This document shows, in pieces, positions 55,567-64,000 of a DNA stretch of 64,000 nucleotides (within the stretch, counting starts at the first letter, position 1; the number at the start of each line of letters is the position of its first letter). The notes beneath the pieces are model-generated. The model did not search any database. It worked only from the letters and a program-made list of their open reading frames with translations, and was not told the DNA's origin. The stretch lies in the NCBI RefSeq assembly GCF_000344805.1, contig NC_020453.1, forward strand, positions 3,939,001 to 4,003,000, given 5' to 3'. The stretch comes from Bradyrhizobium oligotrophicum S58. Lineage in GTDB: Bacteria; Pseudomonadota; Alphaproteobacteria; Rhizobiales; Xanthobacteraceae. Made by a program: the position numbers and the translations under genes.

Positions 55567-57658
55567 GCAGACCGGCCTGCGTGAGGAATGTACTGGCCGC
55601 CACGCGGGTTTTACAGGACGTCTTCAGATAACTGACGACCAGGTTCGAAGAGGCTCTCGTCAACGCAACATAGAAAAGGCGCCGTTCATCCTCGACGGGC
55701 GCGCGTTTGTGGGGAATGAGCCCTTCGTTGCAGCTGGTCAGGATTACGGTGTGCCATTGCAGCCCCTTGGCCTTGAAGTAGGTCGCCAGCGCGACGCCAT
55801 CTTGCTCTTCGCCCGTCTTGGCCTCTTTTGCGCGCTTGAGGGCGTTGTCCACGGTGTCGACGAAAGCATCGACGCGGCCGCGGAAGCTAGCGGCCAATTC
55901 GTAGACTTCACCAAGGGGGACTTCGTTATCGATCACGTCCTCGAGGCTGCCGACCATGCCGCGAAGCCCCCGGAAATCCTTGGCAAGAATATCCAGCGTC
56001 TTGAAGAGTGTGGGCGCCTTCGCGACGTCCTGCATGACGGAGGCAAAACGGCTTTCCCGGAGCTTCGGCAGGAGGGTTAACACAGATCGACCTGCTAGTG
56101 CGTCAAAGAAAGAAGGCACGGCCTCGAAGGCCCTTTCGAGCCTCGCCAGGATCCGTTCATCAACGTACTGAAAATATGACCTTAGGCTCAGGACCGCGTC
56201 AGCCGGGTCCGGCTGCTGGTTCTTGCTGAGGGCCAGCTTTGCACGCAACACACCAAGCAGTTTCTCCAACTCATTGTTGTGCAGAATGTTGTCCTGTTCA
56301 CGAACGTTGTAGGGAATGTCGCGGAGGATGAACTGCAACTGGATCGGCAGGCTCTGGGCGTTGGTGCGGTAGAGCACGGCGAAGTCAGAGAATTTGAGCT
56401 CCTTGTTGCGCCGGCGTACCCGTTCGATGGTCGTGGCGATCATCTTGGCTTCGGCAGTGGCCGTCGTTGACTCGATCACCTTGATGGAGGCATCGTCTAA
56501 ACGGTGCGCGATAGGATTCTTCTCGACGCGCCATTGGTTATGGCGGATCAGTCGCGTAGCGTGGTCGACGATATTGCGGGGGCAGCGGTAGTTGCGTTTG
56601 AGCTCGAAGCTTTCGACCTGACGTCCGAGGTGTTTTTCGAGTTCGATGATGTAACGCGGCGTACAGCCCCGGAAGCCATAGATGGCCTGATCATCGTCCC
56701 CGGTGATGACCAGCCGCGCCCGCTGAGCGATCAGGGACACAAAATCGAAATCCAGCTCGTTGATATCCTGGAATTCGTCGACGATGATTTCGTCAAACTG
56801 GTGTTGGGCGAGTGAAAGGACGTTGGGGGACGAGTCCAGGCATTTGACGGCGCGGAGCTTCTGGTCATCAAAGTCCATGCGCCGCTCGCGCTGGAGCAGG
56901 CGTTCGTATTCCTTGAACATCCAGTAAACGGCCTGAATGACGAGTTTCTTTTCGTCGGAGGTTGATCCGGATTGGAAAAAGACCTCACCGGCTTTGCTGG
57001 TGAGCATGAAATCCGCGAATTTCTGCGGAACAGTCGCGCGCGGGTCGAAGAGGGCATTTTTCAAGAGGCCAAAAAATTCACTGTAGAAGCGGAATCGAAG
57101 AGAGGCTGGCAGGGCGTCGTGCCGCTTACGGCCCTCGTCTGTCGAGGCGAGGGTGTCCTTCAGCTCTTTGATCAATCGCCAGACACGAGGCGCTTCGATG
57201 ATCTGCTTGTGCTCGGCGTGAAAATGGTCGCGCAAAATCTTGTAGCCGAACGCGTTCAACGTACTTATCTGGAAGTTCTGGTGCGGCGCGGAGAGGCCGG
57301 AAAGCTGCTCCGTGACCTTCTCCCGTAGGGCCCTGACGGCGGAGTTATCGAATGTCAGACAGAGGATGCGCTCGGGACGGGTACCCATTTTGGCGAGATG
57401 CAGCACCCTGTTGATGATGGTCTGGGTTTTTCCTGAGCCGGCCGGCGCGATCAGCCGAATGGTGTGATGGGGTGCATGGATGAGCGAGAGTTGGTCGGCA
57501 TCCGCGGCAGGCTGGAAAGCTTTCAGTGCGGGCCCAGCATCAAGTTCGACCTCGCGCAGCCGTTGCTCGAGCTGACGTTCGAGCTCTTCGCGGACATCGA
57601 AGTCGGCGAACTCGTCGTCCAGCGACAGCGTGGGCCTGATGCGGGTTACCGTCCCCAT
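55559..57658 (-). CDS. UvrD/Rep-type superfamily 1 helicase
   Basis: A 699-residue 3'-5' DNA helicase. Motifs in order: Walker A APAGSGKTQTI (about 72-82), CLTFDNSAV, DEFQDIN (about 295-301), GDDDQAIYGFRG, RNYRCPRNI, GVALATYFKAKGLQWHTVIL, and the final RRLFYVALTRAS. The ATG at 57658 is chosen because CAGGAG lies 9 bases upstream; the frame is open further but without helicase-like sequence. Compared with housekeeping UvrD (about 720 residues) the size is normal, but the N-terminal about 60 residues are an extra charged segment. Overlap with the zinc-ribbon membrane protein gene points to a two-gene unit, possibly defensive, since UvrD-like partners occur in systems such as Gabija. No GajA-like gene is present. 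Confidence 0.88.
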   Translation of the reverse strand: MGTVTRIRPTLSLDDEFADFDVREELERQLEQRLREVELDAGPALKAFQPAADADQLSLIHAPHHTIRLIAPAGSGKTQTIINRVLHLAKMGTRPERILCLTFDNSAVRALREKVTEQLSGLSAPHQNFQISTLNAFGYKILRDHFHAEHKQIIEAPRVWRLIKELKDTLASTDEGRKRHDALPASLRFRFYSEFFGLLKNALFDPRATVPQKFADFMLTSKAGEVFFQSGSTSDEKKLVIQAVYWMFKEYERLLQRERRMDFDDQKLRAVKCLDSSPNVLSLAQHQFDEIIVDEFQDINELDFDFVSLIAQRARLVITGDDDQAIYGFRGCTPRYIIELEKHLGRQVESFELKRNYRCPRNIVDHATRLIRHNQWRVEKNPIAHRLDDASIKVIESTTATAEAKMIATTIERVRRRNKELKFSDFAVLYRTNAQSLPIQLQFILRDIPYNVREQDNILHNNELEKLLGVLRAKLALSKNQQPDPADAVLSLRSYFQYVDERILARLERAFEAVPSFFDALAGRSVLTLLPKLRESRFASVMQDVAKAPTLFKTLDILAKDFRGLRGMVGSLEDVIDNEVPLGEVYELAASFRGRVDAFVDTVDNALKRAKEAKTGEEQDGVALATYFKAKGLQWHTVILTSCNEGLIPHKRAPVEDERRLFYVALTRASSNLVVSYLKTSCKTRVAASTFLTQAGLHG

Positions 57659-57985
57659 GTGTCGGCTCCTGCAAGAACCAAAGTATCGATAGGCTTGGAA
57701 AAATAATAATTTAGAGCAACCCTGTGTTGTTTTTGCAAGGCAATCTGACAAGCGAAAGGATGCGGCAATGTCCGGAGGAAAATCGTTCCGGATGGTCGAA
57801 GCCCGTGGAGAGCTGATGATCCGCAAGGTGCAGAACAAGACCCCACATCTGAACCTGTGTGGGGCTCTCCTGTCGACGGCGGTATTGAAATGCTAGACCC
57901 GCTCACGTATTGAAGGACGCCCGCGACATCCCGCCGATTGCTTTAGCCCAAACACGCGTCCTCTCGAAAACGGAAATAAGCAAGT

Positions 57986-58009
57986 GAAGAGCGGGAAGGC
58001 GTGGACAAA
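57986..58009. promoter_or_regulatory. Hairpin in the 420-bp region before the micropeptide
   Basis: GAAGGCGTG (57986-57994) and CACGCCTTC (58001-58009) form a perfect 9-bp stem with a 6-base loop, 70 bp upstream of the micropeptide start. A second hairpin CCCCACA/TGTGGGG lies at 57841-57864. The stretch 57659-58079 otherwise holds no gene and must contain the helicase promoter. The first hairpin may be a leader structure of the micropeptide transcript or a terminator; no T-run follows it. Confidence 0.4.
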
Positions 58010-58079
58010 CACGCCTTCATCCGCAGATTGCATTCCTTGAAATTGTGTGTCATTATGGCGTTTTTGGAGGAATGGTCCC

Positions 58080-58202
58080 ATGCGTGTCAAAGTCGCGCTT
58101 ATCTGGATCGTTTTGGCGATCTCACTGGGTATCTTAGCTACCGTTTCATCACCCGTTTTTGTTGCTGACACCGCCCTGGCGGGGTGCGGGCAGCGGTGCT
58201 GA
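58080..58202 (+). CDS. Secreted 40-residue micropeptide
   Basis: A short gene starting MRVKVALIWIVLAISLGILA: a two-charge N-terminus and a hydrophobic core make a clear signal peptide or membrane helix. It ends TALAGCGQRC. LAGC fits a lipobox, which would leave only five residues after cleavage; alternatively the whole is a small membrane peptide with a two-cysteine tail. GGAGGA lies 8 bases before the ATG, the strongest ribosome-binding site in this part of the window. It converges on the nSTAND-like gene, ending 28 bp before that gene's stop. Entericidin-like lipoproteins or type I toxin peptides are possible comparisons; neither is shown. Confidence 0.55.
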   Translation: MRVKVALIWIVLAISLGILATVSSPVFVADTALAGCGQRC

Positions 58203-58230
58203 TCGTCCCCCGAAGCTGCAGCATCTATGG

Positions 58231-60228
58231 TCAATCGTTCTCCATCGCGAGTTTCTTTTGCAGGGCCTCCTTAAAATCGTCGGTCATGATCCCAGCAAGC
58301 AGATAGAGTTCGTGGCTGGGGACGTAATTCAGTTCTCTAATCGCGCGATCCAGGTCTGCCATCGCCTGGCTGGTCAGAAGGCTCTTTTCTGGATCCGGCC
58401 GCCCCAGTGCATACACCGTCCGCGCGACAGCATATTTGAATAGAGAGGCGCCATAGGTTTCCAACCGGCGGTTCGACAGTTTTTCCAACGCGGCCTTCGC
58501 TTCGTCGATCTTGCCCTGTTGTAGGAAAATATAGGCGCGGGTGTCCAAGAGATTGTTGTAAGGGTCGACCGACAAGCTTTGAGCGGCGGTCGGCTCGCTG
58601 CGCAAGCTCTCATAGATCGCCGCCGCCTCTTCGCCGACCTTGGCCGCGGAGTCGAGGTCGATGCCGTAGATCGCATAGGTCCACGCCAGATCATTCAATC
58701 GAACTGCACGATCGATCGGCTTTTCGTCCGGCGGAGCCGTCAGGCTGCGGGCGACGTCGTCCTGGTAGGTTCTGGCCTGCCTCAGGGCCTCGCGCGGATA
58801 GTCTTTGGCTAACTGCTCGATCGTCTTGCGAGACCAGCCGAACGCGAGCCACCATGCGGTGCCGGTGAAATTCGGGGATCTTCCCATCAGTTTCACGTGC
58901 CAGAACGATGTCGAACGCAGGTCGGTATCCGAGAAATCGGCCTCGCTGAGGCGGGCTCTGTCGAATAGCGACCGATAGAGTTTGGCGTTGGCGAACGAGC
59001 TCGAGGTGATCACAGCGCCGTCAAAGCGCGCAAAGGATAGATCCGAGGCGACGAAGTTCACTCCGTTCAGCGTGGCCTGGCTGAAGGCCGAGTTCGATAG
59101 CACCGCGCGATCGAACACGACCCTATGCAGGGTGGAGTTGACGAAATCGCCGACAGCGAGCGGACGGCGCTGACTGTAGAGACCTGCGAGGTCGAGATCC
59201 CTCACCTCCCGGTTCTGCAGCGAGATCGGCAGGTTTTGGTCCGCCAGATCGTTGAGGTGGGCTTGTAGCGCGCCGTTGGGTGTGCGCGGCAGCGACAGCG
59301 CGATCTGTTCGTTCTGTAGATGCTGCAATCTGTCGGACCGCCACCAAGCCATGGCAAGCACGACACACGCAAGCAGCCCCGCGGTCAGAGCCATTCTCGC
59401 CCAGCGGTCGCGACGCCCTCGACCCAGACTTGCGGCGACATAGTCACTTTCCACGGCGTCGAGATCGCCGTAGTCAGCCAGCGCTCTCTTGGCGAGCAGC
59501 TCGGGCGCTAAATCTTTCGCCCGCCGGCCGTTGCTCTGCCAGAAATTCGCTCGCGCGGCGAATTTCTGTCGCTGGGCGATCCAATCCTGCAGGACCGGCC
59601 ATTCCCGGGTCAAGGTATCGAAGCGCAAGGTAAGCCGTGAGGAGCCGCCGTAGTCGACCTGCGTGACTAGTCCGGTTTGGATCAGCACGTCGAGCACGGC
59701 TGCCACCCGATCGGGCGCGTCAAGCGTCGCCAGAGCTTTGCGCTCCACCACTGCCAAGGTGACGCCGCCGTCCTCCGGCCCCCGTTTCACCAAGCGCAGC
59801 AAAATTCGACGGGCGATCTCCCGTTCCGGCGCGCTGAAGCTGGCCAGAGTGATTTCCGCGTCGTGCACTGCCTGCTTGATGAGCGCTGAATCGAAGCCGC
59901 GAAGCGAGTTGCGACCGCCGACCCGACGCCGCGATGGCGACGTCCCCGACAGCGCATAGTATTTGGAGCTCCAGAAATCAATCAGCGCCTGTGCGCTCTT
60001 ACGCTCGGCGGGGCTGTCCAGCACCGCGCCGGTTTCGGTCGCGCGAGCAATGAACTGGGCGATGTGTTCGATCTGCGACATCGCATTGTCCGGCAGTGCC
60101 TCGGCATCGGGCAAGCTGTCAATCAGCACGTCGCTCTCGTGCTGCAGTTGCTGCAACGAGACGAACGGCTCCTGCTGCGGCGTTTGAGGCGATCCCGAGA
60201 CGTTCTCATCGTGCGCTGTCGACTGCAT
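58231..60228 (-). CDS. nSTAND-type winged helix / pentapeptide / TPR-like membrane protein
   Basis: A 665-residue protein from ATG 60228, whose A overlaps the preceding gene's TGA, so translation is coupled. After a variable N-terminus, residues about 120-260 match the winged-helix part that follows the ATPase in nSTAND1 proteins (RRILLRLVKRG, AVLDVLIQTGLVTQV, LTREWPVLQDWI). The P-loop ATPase that normally precedes it is missing. A membrane helix follows at about 277-300 (MALTAGLLACVVLAMAWW), then pentapeptide-type repeats (about 340-430: FDRAVLSNSAFSQATLNGV), then TPR-like helices (about 480-650). It reads as the membrane-bound scaffold or target of the protease encoded just upstream. Confidence 0.75.
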   Translation of the reverse strand: MQSTAHDENVSGSPQTPQQEPFVSLQQLQHESDVLIDSLPDAEALPDNAMSQIEHIAQFIARATETGAVLDSPAERKSAQALIDFWSSKYYALSGTSPSRRRVGGRNSLRGFDSALIKQAVHDAEITLASFSAPEREIARRILLRLVKRGPEDGGVTLAVVERKALATLDAPDRVAAVLDVLIQTGLVTQVDYGGSSRLTLRFDTLTREWPVLQDWIAQRQKFAARANFWQSNGRRAKDLAPELLAKRALADYGDLDAVESDYVAASLGRGRRDRWARMALTAGLLACVVLAMAWWRSDRLQHLQNEQIALSLPRTPNGALQAHLNDLADQNLPISLQNREVRDLDLAGLYSQRRPLAVGDFVNSTLHRVVFDRAVLSNSAFSQATLNGVNFVASDLSFARFDGAVITSSSFANAKLYRSLFDRARLSEADFSDTDLRSTSFWHVKLMGRSPNFTGTAWWLAFGWSRKTIEQLAKDYPREALRQARTYQDDVARSLTAPPDEKPIDRAVRLNDLAWTYAIYGIDLDSAAKVGEEAAAIYESLRSEPTAAQSLSVDPYNNLLDTRAYIFLQQGKIDEAKAALEKLSNRRLETYGASLFKYAVARTVYALGRPDPEKSLLTSQAMADLDRAIRELNYVPSHELYLLAGIMTDDFKEALQKKLAMEND

Positions 60229-62252
60229 CAGCCTTGTCCTGCTGCTTGCGTGGGTTGCTGCCGAAGCTTGGTCAGAACGGTCAATGGCAGGCCGAACGGC
60301 ACGATCCGGCGACACAGCCGGTTTAGCTCGTCATCGACGTCGATGAAGCGGTCGACGCAGGTCTTGTAGAAATCCACGAACTGATTATCGAGCTTCTCGG
60401 CGCTGGTGGCCAGCCTCGGCTCCGGCGGCGGCGTGTCGGCCATCCAGGGTTTCATCATCGCCGTGAGATCGGCCGCCCAAAGCTCGCTCGGGAAGGTTCC
60501 GCAGAGCCCGACAAGCTGATTCCTGAATAGCTTCCACGAGGTGAACTTGGCTTGCGGTTGATGTTTGGTGCGCTCGTTCCTGGCGGCCTCGAGCGCCGTA
60601 TTTAGCTCCTGCCATTCGTCGTGTTCGGCGACCAGCCCCGACAGCCGCGCGCGCAGCCGTCCGACCGCGACATAGCCGTCCTTCAACCGTTGCAGCGCAT
60701 CCGGCTGTAGGACGTCTCCAAGCTGTTGCTCGACCAGACGCATGGTGTCGCCGAGATTGTCCAGGCGGACGAACTTTGCGGTTTCTACCAGGTCACGGTT
60801 CAGCTCAGTTGCCGCAGACAGTGTCTGTTCCAGCCGATCGGGCACTCCGAACAGCTTGGAGTCGTCGACGGGGTCTTCGGCCTGGGGAAAGATCACGCTT
60901 TTCAAAATCGCGGCGCAATCATCCAGCTCCTGGATCCAGACCCGCTCGCGGTCGGCGGTCGGAAGCCCGGCGAGCTGTGACGTCGCGGTAGTAACCGCGG
61001 CATGCAGGAACCGGACGTGGTCGCGCACATAGCTGTTGACCGCTTCGCCGTCTTTCATGCGATTGACGGTTTCGCTGATCTGCTCAAATTTTTCCTGCAC
61101 GTCATGCAGGCAGCTGTGCAGCTCCTTGTATTTCGCCAGGATGCTGATTTGCTGCCGGGTGCGCTCGAAATCCGCGCGATAGCTGCGGATAATCGATTGG
61201 AATTCCGCTCGGTCGCGCAGCACCGTGAGCTCGGTCAAAGCGATTCCGATGGTGTCGGCGAGGCAATCGTCGTGAGTGTCTTGGACCTGAGTATGGTCGT
61301 CGACGGGCTCCAAAGCATAGGGTGAGATATCGCTGGCGAACGCTTTGAGTTCGTTGGTCGGCCGCGCCGCCAACACGCCGCGCAGCAGCACGCCAATGGT
61401 GCCCGGTCCCTGCTGCTGCAGAATTTCCAGCAAGCCCGTTGCGTATTCGGTCAAGGATCGTGCCGCAGGCAGGCTGCGTTCAGCCTCGGCTCCGAGCGAG
61501 AACCGCACGACACGGCGCAGGCTGGTAAGATCGCTGGCGAATGCGACATCGAGCAGCGGCAGCAGCTTTTCGATCTGCGCGGGGGTGATGATGACGGTCT
61601 GCGCTGGTCCCGGCCGCAGACTCAAAATCGTTGGCGCCAGCGCAACGATGTCGGCGGCGCTGCAGGCGTAGAGCGTGCCGGCCGCGGAGGTGCCAGCCCG
61701 CATCAGTGCAAAGCGCATCAGTCCGACTACCGCTGCCCCGACGATCACCGGCGCGCCCGAGAGACCTTGTGGCGCAGCACCGGGCGCGGCAGCTTCCTGG
61801 CTGAACAACTGCAGCACCGGGCGATAGGGCACTTGTCCCTTGGGAAAGAAATTGGTGAGCTGGGCATTGGGATCGCGGATCTTGCCGCTCCAGACCATGC
61901 CGTCGACGAACTGAGTGTCCGGGTAGCCGAACGATGTGAACACGTCCCCGGGATAGGACAACTCGCGCAGGACAAGGGTGGGGCGGGTTGCCAGCGGCTT
62001 GGCGTCGACACAGCGAAGCAGCGCGCAATCAGCGTCCCGGTTGACGGCCTGCACCACGGCCTTGATCGGAGGATCGATGCCCGGAAAGTGCAGCTGGATC
62101 GCGCCCGGCGGGAAGCTTGGCGGGTCGTCATCGCGGTTGGCAACGACGTGAAGCGCCGTGGCCACGAGGTCGGGGGCGACGAGAAAGCCGGTGCCACGCA
62201 CCTCGGCGCCGTCGATGGTGATCCGGGCGATGGAGTCGCGAAATTCATCCAT
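60228..62252 (-). CDS. Trypsin-like serine protease with EAD1-like adaptor domain
   Basis: A 674-residue protein. The N-terminal 215 residues are a trypsin-like protease with the full triad: His35 in TALHVVAN, Asp75 in DADCALLR, and Ser at about 166 in GLSGAPVI; there is no signal peptide, so it acts in the cytoplasm. Residues about 225-305 (LLPLLDVAFASDLTSLRRVVRFSL ... LLRGVLAARP, split here) match effector-associated domain 1, a death-like adaptor used in bacterial conflict systems to bring protease effectors to NTPase sensors. The rest is helical with coiled coils. It lies between the metallophosphoesterase and nSTAND-like genes in one operon. Likely action: cleaving a host or phage protein when triggered (inference from the family). 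Confidence 0.85.
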   Translation of the reverse strand: MDEFRDSIARITIDGAEVRGTGFLVAPDLVATALHVVANRDDDPPSFPPGAIQLHFPGIDPPIKAVVQAVNRDADCALLRCVDAKPLATRPTLVLRELSYPGDVFTSFGYPDTQFVDGMVWSGKIRDPNAQLTNFFPKGQVPYRPVLQLFSQEAAAPGAAPQGLSGAPVIVGAAVVGLMRFALMRAGTSAAGTLYACSAADIVALAPTILSLRPGPAQTVIITPAQIEKLLPLLDVAFASDLTSLRRVVRFSLGAEAERSLPAARSLTEYATGLLEILQQQGPGTIGVLLRGVLAARPTNELKAFASDISPYALEPVDDHTQVQDTHDDCLADTIGIALTELTVLRDRAEFQSIIRSYRADFERTRQQISILAKYKELHSCLHDVQEKFEQISETVNRMKDGEAVNSYVRDHVRFLHAAVTTATSQLAGLPTADRERVWIQELDDCAAILKSVIFPQAEDPVDDSKLFGVPDRLEQTLSAATELNRDLVETAKFVRLDNLGDTMRLVEQQLGDVLQPDALQRLKDGYVAVGRLRARLSGLVAEHDEWQELNTALEAARNERTKHQPQAKFTSWKLFRNQLVGLCGTFPSELWAADLTAMMKPWMADTPPPEPRLATSAEKLDNQFVDFYKTCVDRFIDVDDELNRLCRRIVPFGLPLTVLTKLRQQPTQAAGQG

Positions 62253-62306
62253 GCGCTCACCCCGATACTCCGCGGACCGGTCTCCCTGCGCCCACCACGG
62301 GCGGGC

Positions 62307-63869
62307 TCACTGCGCACTCCGCGCAGTAAATGGCAGCAACTCCGCCGACGCCACCTTGCCGTCCGTTCCCACTTGCAAATGCACATAGGTCGGCGTGAAA
62401 ACCGTGTAGGGCGAAAAATCGCCGGACTTCATGTGGTCGACGAAGGTTTCGAGGGCCGTCAGCGCCTCGCTCTCGGACCGGAATGTCTCGGCCGGAAATC
62501 GCAACACGTCGGCCCAGGTGCCGGAATTGAGATAAAGCCCGCCATTGGCGAGCGGCACCCGCTTGGCCAGGTGCGTGTGGCCAAACACGACGTAGCGGAA
62601 GCCGCCCTTCGCTGCGAGGTCCGTTGCGGCGTTGAGATATTCGGTGGCGGTTTCCTTGTCCTGATCGAACGCCTGGGTATTCTGCAAGGCTCGAATCGCC
62701 TCGAGCAGGGCCGGCAGTCGCGTAGTGTAGGGTTTCGAAGATCGCCCGAACAGCAAGGCGGCGAAGCCGAACACGCGACGCACCGTTTCCCCCGCGGAAA
62801 TGTCGGTGCTGATCGCCGCCAGTGGATCGATGGCAGCGACCTGCGAGTCGATGTCGCGCAGAAAGGCGGCGGCATTCTCGCTTCCGAGTGCCGCGCTCAG
62901 GGTCAGCTTCAGCGCCTGCTCGGCATCCGCGCGCGGTGGCTGCTCTGCAGGACCGCCTGTGGCGATGTCGCCGCCAAGCCCTCCGCGATATGCCCCCGCG
63001 GCGAGATTGTCGCCCTCCAGCGCGCGCAACGGGCTATTGGCGCTGATATCGGATCCGAGCCGAGGCGTCACCGCATCGCGCAATCCGTGGCGGCGCGAGC
63101 GTGCGAGCAGCATCGCTACCTTGCCGATCTGAGCACGAAAGCCGGGCTCGAGCGCCAGCAGCATCGGCACTACCGCTTCGGTCTCGGGCTTCAACAGATC
63201 GATGAACGGATAGTCCACCTTGATAGGGTTTATCACAGTTGTGACCATATCGCTGCCGGGCGGCGGGCCGAACGCATAGTCCTCGGGGATCGGGAGCCGT
63301 CGCGACTGAAACGATCGCACGTGACGCAGCGCGTCGTAGTCGACTTGGTTCCAGGCGTCGTAGCGGTTTCCGTGCTCGATCAGCGCGTCTCCGACGATAT
63401 ACGCCTCGCCGTCGAACAAGAACTCGAAATCATGGTGCGCCTTCACCCCAAGGGCCGTCCGCAACGCATCACGGATCGCCGGCAAGCTCAGCTCAATGTC
63501 GTGATTGCCGAGTAGCACCGTCAACCGCCCACCGGCGTCGAGATACGCCGACAGAGCTTCAAATACCTGGCGGTCCCGCCGCACAATAGACTTGAACTTC
63601 TCGGCCGCGGCCTGCGGGTCCGCGGTAAACGAAGACCACGTAGCGGCGGCGGGCGGCGGTCGATCGCACTCCGCCAGAAAATCCACGGTATCACCGTTCA
63701 GCACGATTTCGCTGGGGCCGCTATCAGCGATGGCCGCGGTTCGCTCTGCTACGAACTGTGCAATCGCGTCGGCGCGCGTGCAGAGGCGGAATCCGCGCGC
63801 TCCCGCAGTCGGCGGATCCGGATAAGCTCCTCCCAGATGCAGGTCGGAAATGATGAAGACAGAGCGCAA
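62307..63869 (-). CDS. Calcineurin-like metallophosphoesterase
   Basis: A 520-residue protein with all five metal-site motifs: SDLHLGG (Asp9, His11), NGDTVD (Asp60), GNHD (about 121-124), an IEHGNRYD histidine near 165, and VFGHTHL near residue 430. The core is interrupted by an insert of about 200 residues (about 200-400), much longer than in housekeeping enzymes. No ATG fits; a TTG at 63869 has GAGGA 8 bases before it and starts just before the first strand, as is usual for the family, while a TTG at 63908 lacks a site. It is first in an operon with the trypsin-EAD1 gene 54 bp downstream. The substrate could be a nucleotide, a nucleic acid or a phosphoprotein. Confidence 0.85.
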   Translation of the reverse strand: MRSVFIISDLHLGGAYPDPPTAGARGFRLCTRADAIAQFVAERTAAIADSGPSEIVLNGDTVDFLAECDRPPPAAATWSSFTADPQAAAEKFKSIVRRDRQVFEALSAYLDAGGRLTVLLGNHDIELSLPAIRDALRTALGVKAHHDFEFLFDGEAYIVGDALIEHGNRYDAWNQVDYDALRHVRSFQSRRLPIPEDYAFGPPPGSDMVTTVINPIKVDYPFIDLLKPETEAVVPMLLALEPGFRAQIGKVAMLLARSRRHGLRDAVTPRLGSDISANSPLRALEGDNLAAGAYRGGLGGDIATGGPAEQPPRADAEQALKLTLSAALGSENAAAFLRDIDSQVAAIDPLAAISTDISAGETVRRVFGFAALLFGRSSKPYTTRLPALLEAIRALQNTQAFDQDKETATEYLNAATDLAAKGGFRYVVFGHTHLAKRVPLANGGLYLNSGTWADVLRFPAETFRSESEALTALETFVDHMKSGDFSPYTVFTPTYVHLQVGTDGKVASAELLPFTARSAQ

Positions 63870-64000
63870 GCGACGCGTCCTCAGTGCCAAATTACTGAGC
63901 GGTAACAATCAACTGAGTCTGCAATCCGGGGTGGTAAAGGTCAAGTGATAAACTGGTGGGAGGATACGATCGAGCCGACTCCTACCGATGAACCTTTTGC

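Noticed and set aside
55174..55584. Gly/Arg-rich plus-strand frames opposite the proline-rich membrane protein
   Set aside because: Direct antisense image of the proline repeats.
61767..63515. 582-codon plus-strand frame opposite the protease and phosphoesterase genes
   Set aside because: It spans two well-supported minus-strand genes and the gap between them; composition is of shadow type.

Overview
The window looks like accessory DNA from a high-GC alphaproteobacterium, most likely Bradyrhizobium or a close relative. The reasons are: a ComEC N-terminus that reads like the Bradyrhizobium form; a ParB-like / DUF736 / DUF932 trio typical of rhizobial plasmids and integrative elements; a MobF relaxase, coupling protein and ribbon-helix-helix set; and IS3 debris ending in a YNDARPHSQLGW-type tail. 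No rRNA, tRNA, CRISPR array or type IV mating-pair genes were found. Genes between about 26 and 42 kb look visibly less GC-rich than those on either side.

Layout. 0-2.4 kb: edge of a small unknown gene, comEC cut off after its N-terminal half, and the 3' remains of a D-cysteine desulfhydrase/ACC-deaminase-type gene, so a rearranged junction. 2.4-26.2 kb: a locus of two giant unrecognised proteins (4125 and 2701 aa) in one minus-strand operon with a small membrane protein and possibly a cysteine-rich secreted protein, diverging from a multi-pass membrane protein. This is the best candidate for an undescribed system. 26.4-42.4 kb: a defence island with a SIR2-TPR protein, a HEPN/LprI-like fusion, an Avs-like STAND ATPase with an N-terminal nuclease-like domain, a decayed serine recombinase, two unknown proteins, a second HEPN-like protein, and a 28-residue lysine-rich peptide with its own terminator.

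42.5-47.6 kb: the ParB-like, DUF736 and DUF932 genes. The ParB-like and DUF932 genes are preceded by two diverged copies of the same leader of about 290 nt, in which hairpins keep their place while their stems change sequence. 48.5-53.4 kb: mobilisation module (relaxase, coupling protein, RHH protein), an inverted-repeat cluster that may be oriT, two small unknown proteins and an XRE regulator. 53.5-54.7 kb: an HNH-type gene broken by an IS3 end fragment.

54.9-63.9 kb: two further gene sets. The first is a UvrD-type helicase overlapping a zinc-ribbon/proline-rich membrane protein. The second is a three-gene set of a metallophosphoesterase, a trypsin-like protease with an EAD1-like domain, and a membrane protein carrying an nSTAND-type winged helix, pentapeptide repeats and TPR-like helices. 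This set resembles predicted protease-based conflict systems. A 40-residue secreted micropeptide lies convergent to it. Overall the window reads as a mobile-element-borne genomic island loaded with conflict genes plus one large cryptic giant-protein locus.
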